64,000 nt of DNA, from assembly GCF_000956525.1 (NCBI RefSeq), contig NZ_JYIW01000016.1, positions 56,464 to 120,463 on the forward strand, written 5' to 3'. Both the position numbers and the translations under genes were made by a program. Shown here piece by piece: positions 49,881 to 58,017 of this stretch. Numbering within the stretch: the first letter of the stretch is position 1; each line of letters opens with the position of its first letter. The notes beneath the pieces are model-generated. The model was not told the origin of the DNA and ran no database searches. It saw only the letters and a program-made list of their open reading frames with translations. This stretch comes from Microbacterium oxydans (GTDB lineage: Bacteria; Actinomycetota; Actinomycetes; Actinomycetales; Microbacteriaceae).

Positions 49881-50828
49881 ATGACCGAACCCTCCGACCT
49901 CACCGAACCCTCCGATCTCACCCAGCGCCTCGGGCTCGCCCCGGGCGCGAGGGCGATCATCCTCAACGCCGATGACTTCGGCATGTGCCACGCGGCGAAC
50001 ACCGCGATCATCGAGCTGCTGGATGCCGGGCACATCGACTCCACCACCGTCATGGTGCCGTGCTCCTGGTCGCCGGAGGCGCTCGCCTTCGCCGCCGGTC
50101 GCACGAACCTCGACGTCGGCGTGCACCTCGTGCTCACGAGCGAATGGTCCCGCTACCGCTGGCGGCCGCTGACCGGTGGCGCGAGCAGCCTGGTCGACGC
50201 GGCCGGATACTTCCCGATCGACGTCGTCGCCGTCGAGCAGCGCGCCGACGCCGGCGAGGTCGCTGCGGAACTCGCCGCGCAACTGCAGACCGCGCTCGAT
50301 GCGGGCGTCGACGTGACGCACCTCGACAACCACATGGGGTCGGTCTACGGACTGGCCACCGGCCGCGACTTCCTCGACGAGGTCTTCACGCTCGCCGCCC
50401 GACACGGTCTGCCCTTCCGGCTGCCCCGCCGCATGGACGGTGCCGGGACCGACCCGGCCATGCAGGCGACCCTCGAGCGCGCATCGGCCGCGGCGGCAGC
50501 GCTCGGCGTCGAGATCATCGACCGACTCTGGTCGCACCCCTTCGAGCTGGTCGGCGAGGGAACCCCCGACGAGGAGACCTACGAGCAGGTGCGCGACGGA
50601 TTCGTCGCCCTGCTGCGCGCGGTGCCGGCCGGGGTCACCGAGATCTACCTGCATCCGATGGTCGACGGGGACGAGCTGCAGGCCGCCGTCGACTACGGCT
50701 CCGCCAAACGCGGGTACGAGCTGCGACTGCTCGCCGACCCGGTCGTGCGGCAGGCGATCGAGGATGAGGGGCTGGTGCGCATCGGCTGGCGCGACCTCCG
50801 CGATCTGCAGCGGGGCGGCTCCAGGTGA
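49881..50828 (+). CDS. ChbG/YdjC-family carbohydrate deacetylase
   Basis: 315 residues. The family motifs are AIILNADDFGMCHAANTAII (metal Asp-Asp), VGVHLVLTSEW, VTHLDNHMGSVYG with the metal His, and EIYLHPMVDGDEL. It removes acetyl groups from N-acetylated oligosaccharides such as diacetylchitobiose. An 18-bp duplication at the start gives TEPSDLTEPSDL. The GPH symporter overlaps its end (GTGA), so import and deacetylation are linked. Confidence 0.9.
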   Translation: MTEPSDLTEPSDLTQRLGLAPGARAIILNADDFGMCHAANTAIIELLDAGHIDSTTVMVPCSWSPEALAFAAGRTNLDVGVHLVLTSEWSRYRWRPLTGGASSLVDAAGYFPIDVVAVEQRADAGEVAAELAAQLQTALDAGVDVTHLDNHMGSVYGLATGRDFLDEVFTLAARHGLPFRLPRRMDGAGTDPAMQATLERASAAAAALGVEIIDRLWSHPFELVGEGTPDEETYEQVRDGFVALLRAVPAGVTEIYLHPMVDGDELQAAVDYGSAKRGYELRLLADPVVRQAIEDEGLVRIGWRDLRDLQRGGSR

Positions 50829-52162
50829 CCTCGCTCACGACGCGCCTCCGCGACCGCCGCCTCGACGCGGCGCCGACCCGACAGCAGTCCATCGCGTTCG
50901 GAGCATCCGGGTTCCCGACCCAGCTGATGGCGCAGACGTTCTCGGCCTTCATCGTCTACTTCTACGTCTCGCATCTCGCGGTCCCGGCCGGCTGGGTGGC
51001 GGTCGCGATGATCGCGCACGGCATCGTGAACGCGCTGATGAACCCGGTCGTCGGTGCGCTGTCCGACCGCATCCGCACGCCGTGGGGCCGACGCATCCCG
51101 TGGATCGGGATCGGCATCGTGCCGCTCGTCGTGGCATTCGCGATGATCTGGATGCCACCGGCGCTGCCGGTCGGCGGGCTCATCGCCTGGTTCCTCATCG
51201 TGGTCGCGGTCTACGACATCGCCTTCGTCGTGGTCGTGCTGAACATCTCCGCCCTGTTCCCCGAGATCTTCCGCACCACCGCAGAGCGCTCGCGCGGCAA
51301 CGTGCCGCGGCAGATCTTCGCGATCCTCGGCATGGTGCTCGGCACCGCGGGCGCGCCGGCACTGTACGACTCGATCGGATGGGCCGGGATGGCGCTCGTG
51401 CTGTCGGCGGTGTGCCTGGCGCTGCTGGTGTGGTCGTTCTTCGGCGGCATGATCGAGCGGCGTGTGCCCGAAGAGGCACCGGAAGCGGCATCCGAGGCCA
51501 TGCGATTCCGCGACCAGCTCACCTACACCTTCGCGAACCGGGCCTTCGTGCCGTACGTGCTCGGGTCGCTGTTCGTCCAGACGTCGGTCGCGGTGATCCT
51601 CGCGTCGGTCCCGTTCTACGTGCGGTACTCGCTGCATGCCGCCGAGGGTGAGAGCAGCGTGCTGCTCGCTGCGATCTTCGTCACCGCGATCCCCTCGATC
51701 CTGCTGTGGAGCGCCGTCGTGCGCCGCACCAGTCCCCGCACCGCCGTGCTGTGGAGCGTCGGCGTGTTCGGCATCGCCGTGCTCGGCTACCTGATCCCGT
51801 CGAGCGTGCTCGGTGCCGCGCTGGTGGGGGTCGGTGTGGGTGTCGGCGTCGGCGGTCTGCTGCAGCTGCTCGAGGTGATGCTCGCGCAGATCATCGACGA
51901 CGATGCCGTCCGCACCGGCCACCGTCGCGAGGGGGCCTACTTCGGCGTGAACGGCTTCGTGGTGCGCGGTTCGGTGGTGCTCCAGGCGATCGTCGCCGCG
52001 GTGGTGCTCACGGCATCCGGCTTCGATGCCGCGCTCGAGGATGCGCAGCCGGAGACCGTCGACGGCGGCATCCGCCTGATGCTCGCCGTGATCCCGCTGG
52101 GCTTCACCGCGCTCGCCTGGCTGTGCTTCTGGCTCTACCCGATCAGGGCACGCGACCTCTGA
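50825..52162 (+). CDS. GPH-type MFS sugar symporter
   Basis: 445 residues from a GTG overlapping the previous stop. About twelve transmembrane helices with glycoside-pentoside-hexuronide features: IAFGASGFPTQLMAQTFSAFIVYFY in parts, NPVVGALSDRIRTPWGRRIPWI as the conserved loop, and FREGAYFG-like RREGAYFGVNGFVV near residue 375. It imports a sugar with Na+ or H+. The chitin-derived disaccharide is the likely cargo, given the ChbG partner. Confidence 0.87.
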   Translation: MTSLTTRLRDRRLDAAPTRQQSIAFGASGFPTQLMAQTFSAFIVYFYVSHLAVPAGWVAVAMIAHGIVNALMNPVVGALSDRIRTPWGRRIPWIGIGIVPLVVAFAMIWMPPALPVGGLIAWFLIVVAVYDIAFVVVVLNISALFPEIFRTTAERSRGNVPRQIFAILGMVLGTAGAPALYDSIGWAGMALVLSAVCLALLVWSFFGGMIERRVPEEAPEAASEAMRFRDQLTYTFANRAFVPYVLGSLFVQTSVAVILASVPFYVRYSLHAAEGESSVLLAAIFVTAIPSILLWSAVVRRTSPRTAVLWSVGVFGIAVLGYLIPSSVLGAALVGVGVGVGVGGLLQLLEVMLAQIIDDDAVRTGHRREGAYFGVNGFVVRGSVVLQAIVAAVVLTASGFDAALEDAQPETVDGGIRLMLAVIPLGFTALAWLCFWLYPIRARDL

Positions 52163-52164
52163 GG

Positions 52165-53142
52165 TCAGCCGGCGTTGCGCCGAGCCTCCCAGCCCGTGCG
52201 AACCATCTCGTCCACGGTGTACCGCATCGTCCAGTCGAGGTCGCGGGCCGCGAGTTCGCCGGTCGCCACGATGCGGTCGGGGTCGCCGGGACGACGCGGG
52301 CCGATCTCGGGCGTGAAGTCGATGCCGGTCACGCGGGCGACCGCGTCCATGATCTGCTTCACGCTCAGGCCGTCGCCGGAGCCGAGGTTGTACGCCGCCT
52401 CGATCGGCTCGCCGGCCGACAGACGCTTCGCTGCGGCCACGTGCGCTGCCGCGATGTCGCCGACGTGCACGTAGTCGCGCACGTTCGTGCCGTCCTCCGT
52501 CGCGTAGTCGTCGCCGAAGATCTTCGGGGTCCTGCCCGCGATCAGCGCCTCGAACACGATCGGGAACAGGTTGTGCGGGCTGACGTCGTACACGGTCGGG
52601 TCTGCTGAGCCGACGACGTTGAAGTAGCGCAGCGAGGTGTGGCGCAGCGGCGCAGCGGAGTCGGCCGTCGCGATCGCCTGGTCGCGCAGCAGCCACTCGC
52701 CGATCAGCTTGGACTCGCCGTACGGGCTCGCTGGCTTCTTCGCGGTCTCTTCCACGACCAGCGCGACGTCCGGCGTGCCGAACACGGCAGCGGATGAGGA
52801 GAACACGATGTTCGTGACCCCGGCTGCCTCCATCGCCTCGAGGATCACGCGGGTGCCCTCGACGTTCTGCGCGTAGGTGTGCAGCGGACGCTGCACGGAG
52901 ACGCCGGCGTACTTGTAGCCGGCGACGTGGATCACGCCCTCCGCGTCGTGGTCACGGAGCGTCTGCTCGACCAGCTCGCGGTCGAGGATGCTGCCCTGCA
53001 CGAAGGCCACGCCCTCGGGAACGAACGACGAGACGCCGCTGGAGAGGTCATCGAGGACGACCGGGGTGAGCCCGGCATCCGCGAGCGCGCGGACGACGTG
53101 GGCACCGATGTAGCCGGCGCCGCCGGTGACGATCCAGGACAT
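52165..53142 (-). CDS. galE: UDP-glucose 4-epimerase
   Basis: 325 residues. It starts MSWIVTGGAGYIGAHVVRALAD with the NAD loop G-G-A-G-Y-I-G. The catalytic Ser is in IVFSSSAAVFGTP and the Tyr-x-x-x-Lys is SPYGESKLIGE. ARDLDWTMRYTVDEMVRTGWE is the family's end. It interconverts UDP-galactose and UDP-glucose in the Leloir pathway. It follows galK by 45 bp and is the third gene of galTKE, an order known from other actinobacteria. Confidence 0.95.
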   Translation of the reverse strand: MSWIVTGGAGYIGAHVVRALADAGLTPVVLDDLSSGVSSFVPEGVAFVQGSILDRELVEQTLRDHDAEGVIHVAGYKYAGVSVQRPLHTYAQNVEGTRVILEAMEAAGVTNIVFSSSAAVFGTPDVALVVEETAKKPASPYGESKLIGEWLLRDQAIATADSAAPLRHTSLRYFNVVGSADPTVYDVSPHNLFPIVFEALIAGRTPKIFGDDYATEDGTNVRDYVHVGDIAAAHVAAAKRLSAGEPIEAAYNLGSGDGLSVKQIMDAVARVTGIDFTPEIGPRRPGDPDRIVATGELAARDLDWTMRYTVDEMVRTGWEARRNAG

Positions 53143-53187
53143 TGCGTTCCTCTCCTGCCGCGCTCGGGCGCGGACCGGTCCATTCTC

Positions 53188-54474
53188 TCAGGCGTCGCGC
53201 TGTGCGCCGGCCGATGGCACGACCGTGAACAGATGCGGGGCCGCGAAGCCGCGCTCGGCGAAGGCGGTGGCGACGGCATCCGACACCGCATCCACCGAGT
53301 CCTCCTCGATCAGCGCGATGGCCGCGCCGCCGAAGCCGCCGCCCGTCATCCGAGCGCCGATCGCGCCCGCTGCGAGCGCCGCCTCGACGGCGGTGTCGAG
53401 CTCGGGCACCGAGATCTCGAAGTCGTCGCGCATCGACGCGTGCGACGCCACCAGCAGATCGCCGATGCCACGGGCGCCCTGCTCCCGCAGCACCCGTACG
53501 GTGTCGAGCACGCGCTGATTCTCGGTGACGATGTGCCGCACCCGGCGGAACGTGACGTCGTCCATGAGCTCCTCGGCGCGGCCGAGGTCGGTGACCGAGA
53601 CGTCGCGCAGACTCGGCACGCCCATGACGGCGGCACCGCGTTCGCACGATTCCCGACGCTCACGGTAGCCGCCGGTGGAGTGCGCATGCTGCACCTGTGT
53701 GTCCATCACGAGGATGGCGAGACCGGCCGGCGCGGCGCCGACCACGACCGGCAGCGCCTCGAGCGAGCGGCAGTCGAGGAAGATCGCCGCATCCGGCTCG
53801 CCGAGCATCGATGCCATCTGGTCCATGATGCCGGTGGGAGCGCCGACCGCCTCGTTCTCGGCACGGCGGCCGATGCGGGCCAGGGCGACCCGGTCGAGAC
53901 CAGCACCCCAGATGTCGTTCAGGGCGGATGCCGCCGCACCCTCGATCGCGGCGGACGAGGAGAGCCCCGCGCCGACCGGCACGTCGGAGGCGATCGCGAT
54001 GTCGACCCCGGATGCGGTCGCGCCGGCCTGCTGCAGCGCCCAGGCGACGCCGAGCGGGTACGCGGCCCACTCCGGCACGGTCGGCTTCTGAGCCTCCGCC
54101 GTGGGTCCCTGAGCCTCCGCCTCGGCCTGCGCCTCCGCCCCGGTCCCGGTTCCCTCAGCCCCCGCCTTGGGTCCCTGAGCCTGTCGAAGGGCCGGGAACA
54201 GCGAGTCGAGCTCGTCGACGCCGACCTCGACCGCGTCGGGCGCGAACGTCGAGGCCACCCTGATGCGGCCGTCGTCGCGGCGGCCGACGACGGCGACCGT
54301 GCGGTGCGGGATCGCGAACGGCAGCACGAAGCCCTCGTTGTAGTCCGTGTGCTCGCCGATCAGGTTCACCCTGCCAGGCGCCGACCAGAGTCCGTCGGGG
54401 GCGTGCCCGGTGAGGGTCTCGAAGAGGGCGACGGCGTCGCGCTGGGCGGTGGTCTGTGTGTGCTGTTCGGTCAT
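53188..54474 (-). CDS. galK: Galactokinase
   Basis: 428 residues, about 40 more than usual. Motifs are APGRVNLIGEHTDYNEGFVLP, VPVGAGLSSSAAIEGAAA (the ATP loop) and ARMTGGGFGGAAIALIEED. It phosphorylates galactose at C1. The extra residues (LRQAQGPKAGAEGTGTGAEA in parts and more Ala/Glu/Gln) lie between DELDSLFPA and VPEWAAYPLGVAWAL and come from a 24-bp repeat at 54168-54191 plus degenerate partial copies. This is normally a short loop. Its ATG overlaps the galT stop. Confidence 0.94.
   Translation of the reverse strand: MTEQHTQTTAQRDAVALFETLTGHAPDGLWSAPGRVNLIGEHTDYNEGFVLPFAIPHRTVAVVGRRDDGRIRVASTFAPDAVEVGVDELDSLFPALRQAQGPKAGAEGTGTGAEAQAEAEAQGPTAEAQKPTVPEWAAYPLGVAWALQQAGATASGVDIAIASDVPVGAGLSSSAAIEGAAASALNDIWGAGLDRVALARIGRRAENEAVGAPTGIMDQMASMLGEPDAAIFLDCRSLEALPVVVGAAPAGLAILVMDTQVQHAHSTGGYRERRESCERGAAVMGVPSLRDVSVTDLGRAEELMDDVTFRRVRHIVTENQRVLDTVRVLREQGARGIGDLLVASHASMRDDFEISVPELDTAVEAALAAGAIGARMTGGGFGGAAIALIEEDSVDAVSDAVATAFAERGFAAPHLFTVVPSAGAQRDA
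54168..54191 (-). repeat. 24-bp repeat inside galK (reverse orientation)
   Basis: On the minus strand this is the full CCCTTCGACAGG...GGGACCCA unit, read as ALRQAQGP. A partial copy (GTGGGTCCCTGAGCCT near 54102-54117) follows. Both are within the galactokinase loop extension. Confidence 0.88.
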
Positions 54475-55688
54475 GCCTGGGCCTCCGGACCCTTCGACGG
54501 GCTCTCGGCCCCATCAGTGTCGGTGCGGGCGATCGCCTCGCGGATGCGTGCTGCGCCCAGCTCCGGGGGGACCTCGGCCGCCCAGGCCCACATCGCGGCT
54601 TCGGAGCCGGCGAGGAACTTGAGCTTGTCGGCTGCGCGTCGGGGGCTCGTGAGCTGCAGGTGCAGACGAACGGTGTCGCGACCCACGTGCACGGGAGCCT
54701 GGTGCCATGCGGCGATGTACGGCGTCGGGGTGTCGTAGAGGGCGTCGACCCCGCGGAGCAGTCGCAGGTAGAGCGGTGCGAGCTCGTCGCGCTCGGCCTC
54801 GCTCGTCGCGGCGAAGTCGGGCACGTGGCGGTGCGGCATCAGGTGCACCTCGAGCGGCCAGCGCGCAGCGAACGGCACGAAGGCCGTCCAGTGCTCGCCG
54901 CGGAACACGACGCGCTCCGACGCCTGCTCGAATTCGAGGACACGCTGGAACAGGTCGGGCGCCGTGCGGTCGATCGAGTCGAGCAGCCGGGTCGTGCGCG
55001 GGGTCACGTAGGGGTAGGCGTAGAGCTGGCCGTGCGGATGCGGCAGTGTCACGCCGATCGCCTCGCCGCGGTTCTCGAAGGGGAACACCTGCTCGACGCC
55101 TGGCAGCTGCGACAGTGCGGCGGTGCGGTCTGCCCATGCTTCGATCACGGTGCGCGCGCGAACCACCGACTGGGTGCCGAACGAGCCGGAATGCTCTGGG
55201 CTGAAGCACACGACCTCGCAGCGGCCGACCGAGGTGCGGCTGCGTCCGAGTCCGAGGGCGCCGAGGTCGTCGAGACCGCGCGGGGGATTGGATGCCGCCG
55301 GCGCGGTGCCGAGCGCCTCGGCGAGGGCGGGGCCGAACGCGGGGGAGCGGTTCTCGAACACGGCGACGTCGTAGGTCGACGGCACCTCCGATGGGTTCGT
55401 CGGCGTCTGCGGGGCGAGCGGATCAGCGTCTGCGCCGGGCATCATGACGCGGTTCTGCCGGTTCGCGGCGACCGTGATCCAGTCGCCGGTGAGCACGTCG
55501 AGTCGCATCGATGCGGTCTCGGGGCGGGGGTCGAGCGTGCGGGCGTCGACGGCACGGTCGGGGCCGAGCGTGGTGTCCGGGTCGTCGTAGTAGATGATGT
55601 CGCGGCCGTCGGCGAGGACGGTCGAGCGCTTGACGATGCCGGCGCTGAGGGCTTCGGTGCGCAACTCAGGAGATTCAGGCGTGTTCAC
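54471..55688 (-). CDS. galT: Galactose-1-phosphate uridylyltransferase
   Basis: 405 residues from a GTG at 55688 (VNTPESPELRTEALS). The longer frame to 55742 runs through the promoter. Motifs are RQNRVMMPGADADPL, the VVCFSPEHSGSF segment and the active-site HPHGQ in VTLPHPHGQLYAYPYVTP, whose second His is uridylylated. It exchanges UMP between UDP-glucose and galactose-1-phosphate. A promoter ending about 7 bases before the GTG suggests a leaderless transcript. A diverged 24-bp repeat gives the ESPSKGPEAQA tail. First gene of galTKE. Confidence 0.94.
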   Translation of the reverse strand: MNTPESPELRTEALSAGIVKRSTVLADGRDIIYYDDPDTTLGPDRAVDARTLDPRPETASMRLDVLTGDWITVAANRQNRVMMPGADADPLAPQTPTNPSEVPSTYDVAVFENRSPAFGPALAEALGTAPAASNPPRGLDDLGALGLGRSRTSVGRCEVVCFSPEHSGSFGTQSVVRARTVIEAWADRTAALSQLPGVEQVFPFENRGEAIGVTLPHPHGQLYAYPYVTPRTTRLLDSIDRTAPDLFQRVLEFEQASERVVFRGEHWTAFVPFAARWPLEVHLMPHRHVPDFAATSEAERDELAPLYLRLLRGVDALYDTPTPYIAAWHQAPVHVGRDTVRLHLQLTSPRRAADKLKFLAGSEAAMWAWAAEVPPELGAARIREAIARTDTDGAESPSKGPEAQA

Positions 55689-55727
55689 GTCAACATGGTA
55701 CGCACACCGCCGTGATAACGTCAACAT
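55687..55727. promoter_or_regulatory. galT promoter with two ACGTCAACAT direct repeats
   Basis: ACGTCAACAT occurs at 55687-55696 and 55718-55727, exactly 31 bp apart (three helical turns). On the minus strand the distal repeat contains TTGACG (-35), 18 bp from TACCAT (-10, 55700-55695). The likely start point is at or next to the galT GTG. The repeats are the best candidates for binding by the divergent LacI-family protein. Confidence 0.65.
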
Positions 55728-55769
55728 TGCTGAATTTTGCATGCCCCAGACGGCGAACGGAGGATGCCG

Positions 55770-56798
55770 GTGCCCCAGGAGTCGTCTCCCACGTCACCCG
55801 ATCCGCGTCGCGGACGTCCAGCGAACGGCCGCATCTCGATGGCCGCGGTCGCCGCCATCGCCGGCGTCTCAGGGCAGACGGTGTCACGCGTCGTGAACGA
55901 CAGTCCTCGCGTCGACCCGGCCACGCGTGAACGCGTCGAGCGCGCGATGGCCGAGCTCGGCTACCGGCCGAATCGAGCGGCGCGCGCGCTGCGCACCGGG
56001 CGGTCGCAGACCATCGGACTGGTCGTCACGACCCTCGCCACGGTCGGCAACTCCCGCATGCTGCAGGCCACTGCCGAAGCGGCGGCCGAACGCGGCTACG
56101 CCCTCACGCTCGTCACGGCCGCATCCGGCGTGGCCGACGCGTTCGAGCGCCTCGCCGAACAGGAGGTCGACGGCGCGATCGTGCTGAACGAGGCCTCGGC
56201 GCAGGTGTCTGCCGCAGAGCGTCCGGCCGGGCTCCGCCTGGTCGTGGTCGATGCGCCGACGGATGCCGGGGTCGTCGCCGTGCACAGCGACCACCGAGGT
56301 GGTGCGGCCGCCGCCACCGCGCACCTGCTCGGACTCGGCCACGACACGGTGCACCACCTCGCCGGGCCGGCCGACTCGTTCGCCGCGATCGAACGCGAAG
56401 ACGGCTGGCGTGAAGCCCTCGCAGCCGCCGGCATCGAGGCCCCAGAGGTCGTGCGCGGCGACTGGAGTGCGGACGCCGGGTTCGCCGCAGGAGCGGTGCT
56501 GTCCTCTGCATCCGCCGTCTTCTGCGCCAACGACCAGATGGCGCTCGGGCTGCTGCGTGCGCTGTCGGAGGCCGGCCGCCGCGTCCCGGAGGATGTCAGC
56601 GTGATCGGCTTCGACGATGTGCCGGATGCCGCGAACTATCGTCCGCCGTTGACGACGATCCGGCAGGACTTCACGGCCCTCGCGCACCGAGCCGTCGGCG
56701 CGCTGGTGGCGGAGATCGAGGGTGCGGACGGCGCGGACGCGTCGGCATCCGTCATCCCCACCATGCTGATCGAGCGGGCCAGCAGCGCCCGCCGCTGA
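55770..56798 (+). CDS. LacI-family regulator, probable gal-operon repressor
   Basis: 342 residues from a GTG at 55770, with GGAGG 6 bases upstream; TTG at 55737 and ATG at 55764 are other in-frame candidates. The LacI helix-turn-helix is ISMAAVAAIAGVSGQTVSRVVNDSPRV, with hinge RAARALRTGRSQTIGLVV. The sugar-binding domain (RLVVVDAPTDAGVVAVHSDHRGGAAAATAHLLGLGH in parts, VFCANDQMALGLL, SVIGFDDVPDAANYRPPLTTIRQDF in parts) is of the periplasmic-binding type. It is divergent from galT and probably senses galactose. Confidence 0.9.
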   Translation: MPQESSPTSPDPRRGRPANGRISMAAVAAIAGVSGQTVSRVVNDSPRVDPATRERVERAMAELGYRPNRAARALRTGRSQTIGLVVTTLATVGNSRMLQATAEAAAERGYALTLVTAASGVADAFERLAEQEVDGAIVLNEASAQVSAAERPAGLRLVVVDAPTDAGVVAVHSDHRGGAAAATAHLLGLGHDTVHHLAGPADSFAAIEREDGWREALAAAGIEAPEVVRGDWSADAGFAAGAVLSSASAVFCANDQMALGLLRALSEAGRRVPEDVSVIGFDDVPDAANYRPPLTTIRQDFTALAHRAVGALVAEIEGADGADASASVIPTMLIERASSARR

Positions 56799-56897
56799 CC
56801 CTGACCTGTTCGGCGGGCTGCAGCGTGACCATGGGCCTGAGTAGGCTCTGGGGCATGACCGCGTCGATGTCGCCCGAGCAATGACAGAAGCCGAGGG

Positions 56898-58001
56898 ATG
56901 ACCAGGGTCGTGCTGGCACCCGACAGCTTCAAGGGCACGATCACGGCGGCGGATGCAGCGGCGGCCCTGGCCGAGGGCTGGCGCTCGATCGACCCGGATG
57001 CGGAGTTCGTGCACCGGCCGATGGCCGACGGCGGCGAGGGAACCGTGGCGGCGTTCGCTGCTGCCGTGCCCGGCGCGACGGCGATGCCGGTCACGGTCGA
57101 CGGTCCGGCCGGCGCCCGCATCGAGACCTCGTGGTTGCTGCTGCCCGCCACTGCGGATGCTCCTCGCGGCACGGCCGTCGTCGACCTCGGCTCCACCTCC
57201 GGCATCGAGCTGCTCGACGAGTTGCGCCCGTGGGATGCCGACACGACCGGATTCGGCCAGGCCATCGCGGCGGCCCTCGATCATGACGTGTCGAGGCTGG
57301 TCGTCGGGATCGGGTCGAGTGCGTCGACCGATGGCGGCACCGGGATGCTGTCGGCGCTCGGCGCGCGGTTCCTCGATGCATCCGGCGAACCGGTGGCGCG
57401 CGGAGCTCGTGGCCTGGCGGGCATCGTCTCGGTGGATCTCACGGGTCTGCGCGCGGCGCCTGAGGTGCGGGTGCTCACCGATGTGACGAATCCGCTGACC
57501 GGTCCGCGCGGCGCAGCAGCGGTGTTCGGGCCGCAGAAGGGGCTCGTCGCCGCGGCGGACATCGCCGACGTCGACCAGGGCCTCGGGCGACTCGCCGGCC
57601 TCCTCGACATCGATGCGACGCTGCCTGGCAGCGGCGCGGCCGGCGGCACCGGTGCAGCGCTCGTGGTCTGGGGTGGGGTGCTCGCGCCGGGTGCGGCAGA
57701 GGTCGCCGAACTCATCGGTCTCGCAGCGGCGATCGCCGATGCCGACGTCGTGATCACGGGTGAGGGGTCCTACGACGGCCAGTCGGGAGACGGCAAGGTC
57801 CCCTCGTTCCTCGCCTCGCTCGCCGCGGCCGCCGGGGCGCGTGCGATGCTCGCCGCCGGTCGCATCACGCCGGATGCCGACACGGCGCTGTTCGCAGCAT
57901 CCGCATCGCTCACCGATCTCGCCGGGTCATCGGATGCCGCGATCGCTGATCCTGCCAGGTGGCTCGTCGCCGCCGGAGCGGCGCTGGCACGCGCGAACTG
58001 A
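56898..58001 (+). CDS. Glycerate kinase
   Basis: 367 residues of the GckA/GlxK family: VVLAPDSFKGTITAADAAAALAEGW, RPMADGGEGTVAAFA, VVGIGSSASTDGGTGMLSALGARFLD in parts, ADVVITGEGSYDGQSGDGKVP in parts and an AAAAGARAMLAAGRI segment. It phosphorylates glycerate with ATP. ATG at 56898 lies immediately after GAGGG, so a start a few codons later is possible. The gene stands alone and converges on pgm. Confidence 0.92.
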   Translation: MTRVVLAPDSFKGTITAADAAAALAEGWRSIDPDAEFVHRPMADGGEGTVAAFAAAVPGATAMPVTVDGPAGARIETSWLLLPATADAPRGTAVVDLGSTSGIELLDELRPWDADTTGFGQAIAAALDHDVSRLVVGIGSSASTDGGTGMLSALGARFLDASGEPVARGARGLAGIVSVDLTGLRAAPEVRVLTDVTNPLTGPRGAAAVFGPQKGLVAAADIADVDQGLGRLAGLLDIDATLPGSGAAGGTGAALVVWGGVLAPGAAEVAELIGLAAAIADADVVITGEGSYDGQSGDGKVPSFLASLAAAAGARAMLAAGRITPDADTALFAASASLTDLAGSSDAAIADPARWLVAAGAALARAN

Positions 58002-58017
58002 CCCGCGCCCAGCAGGC

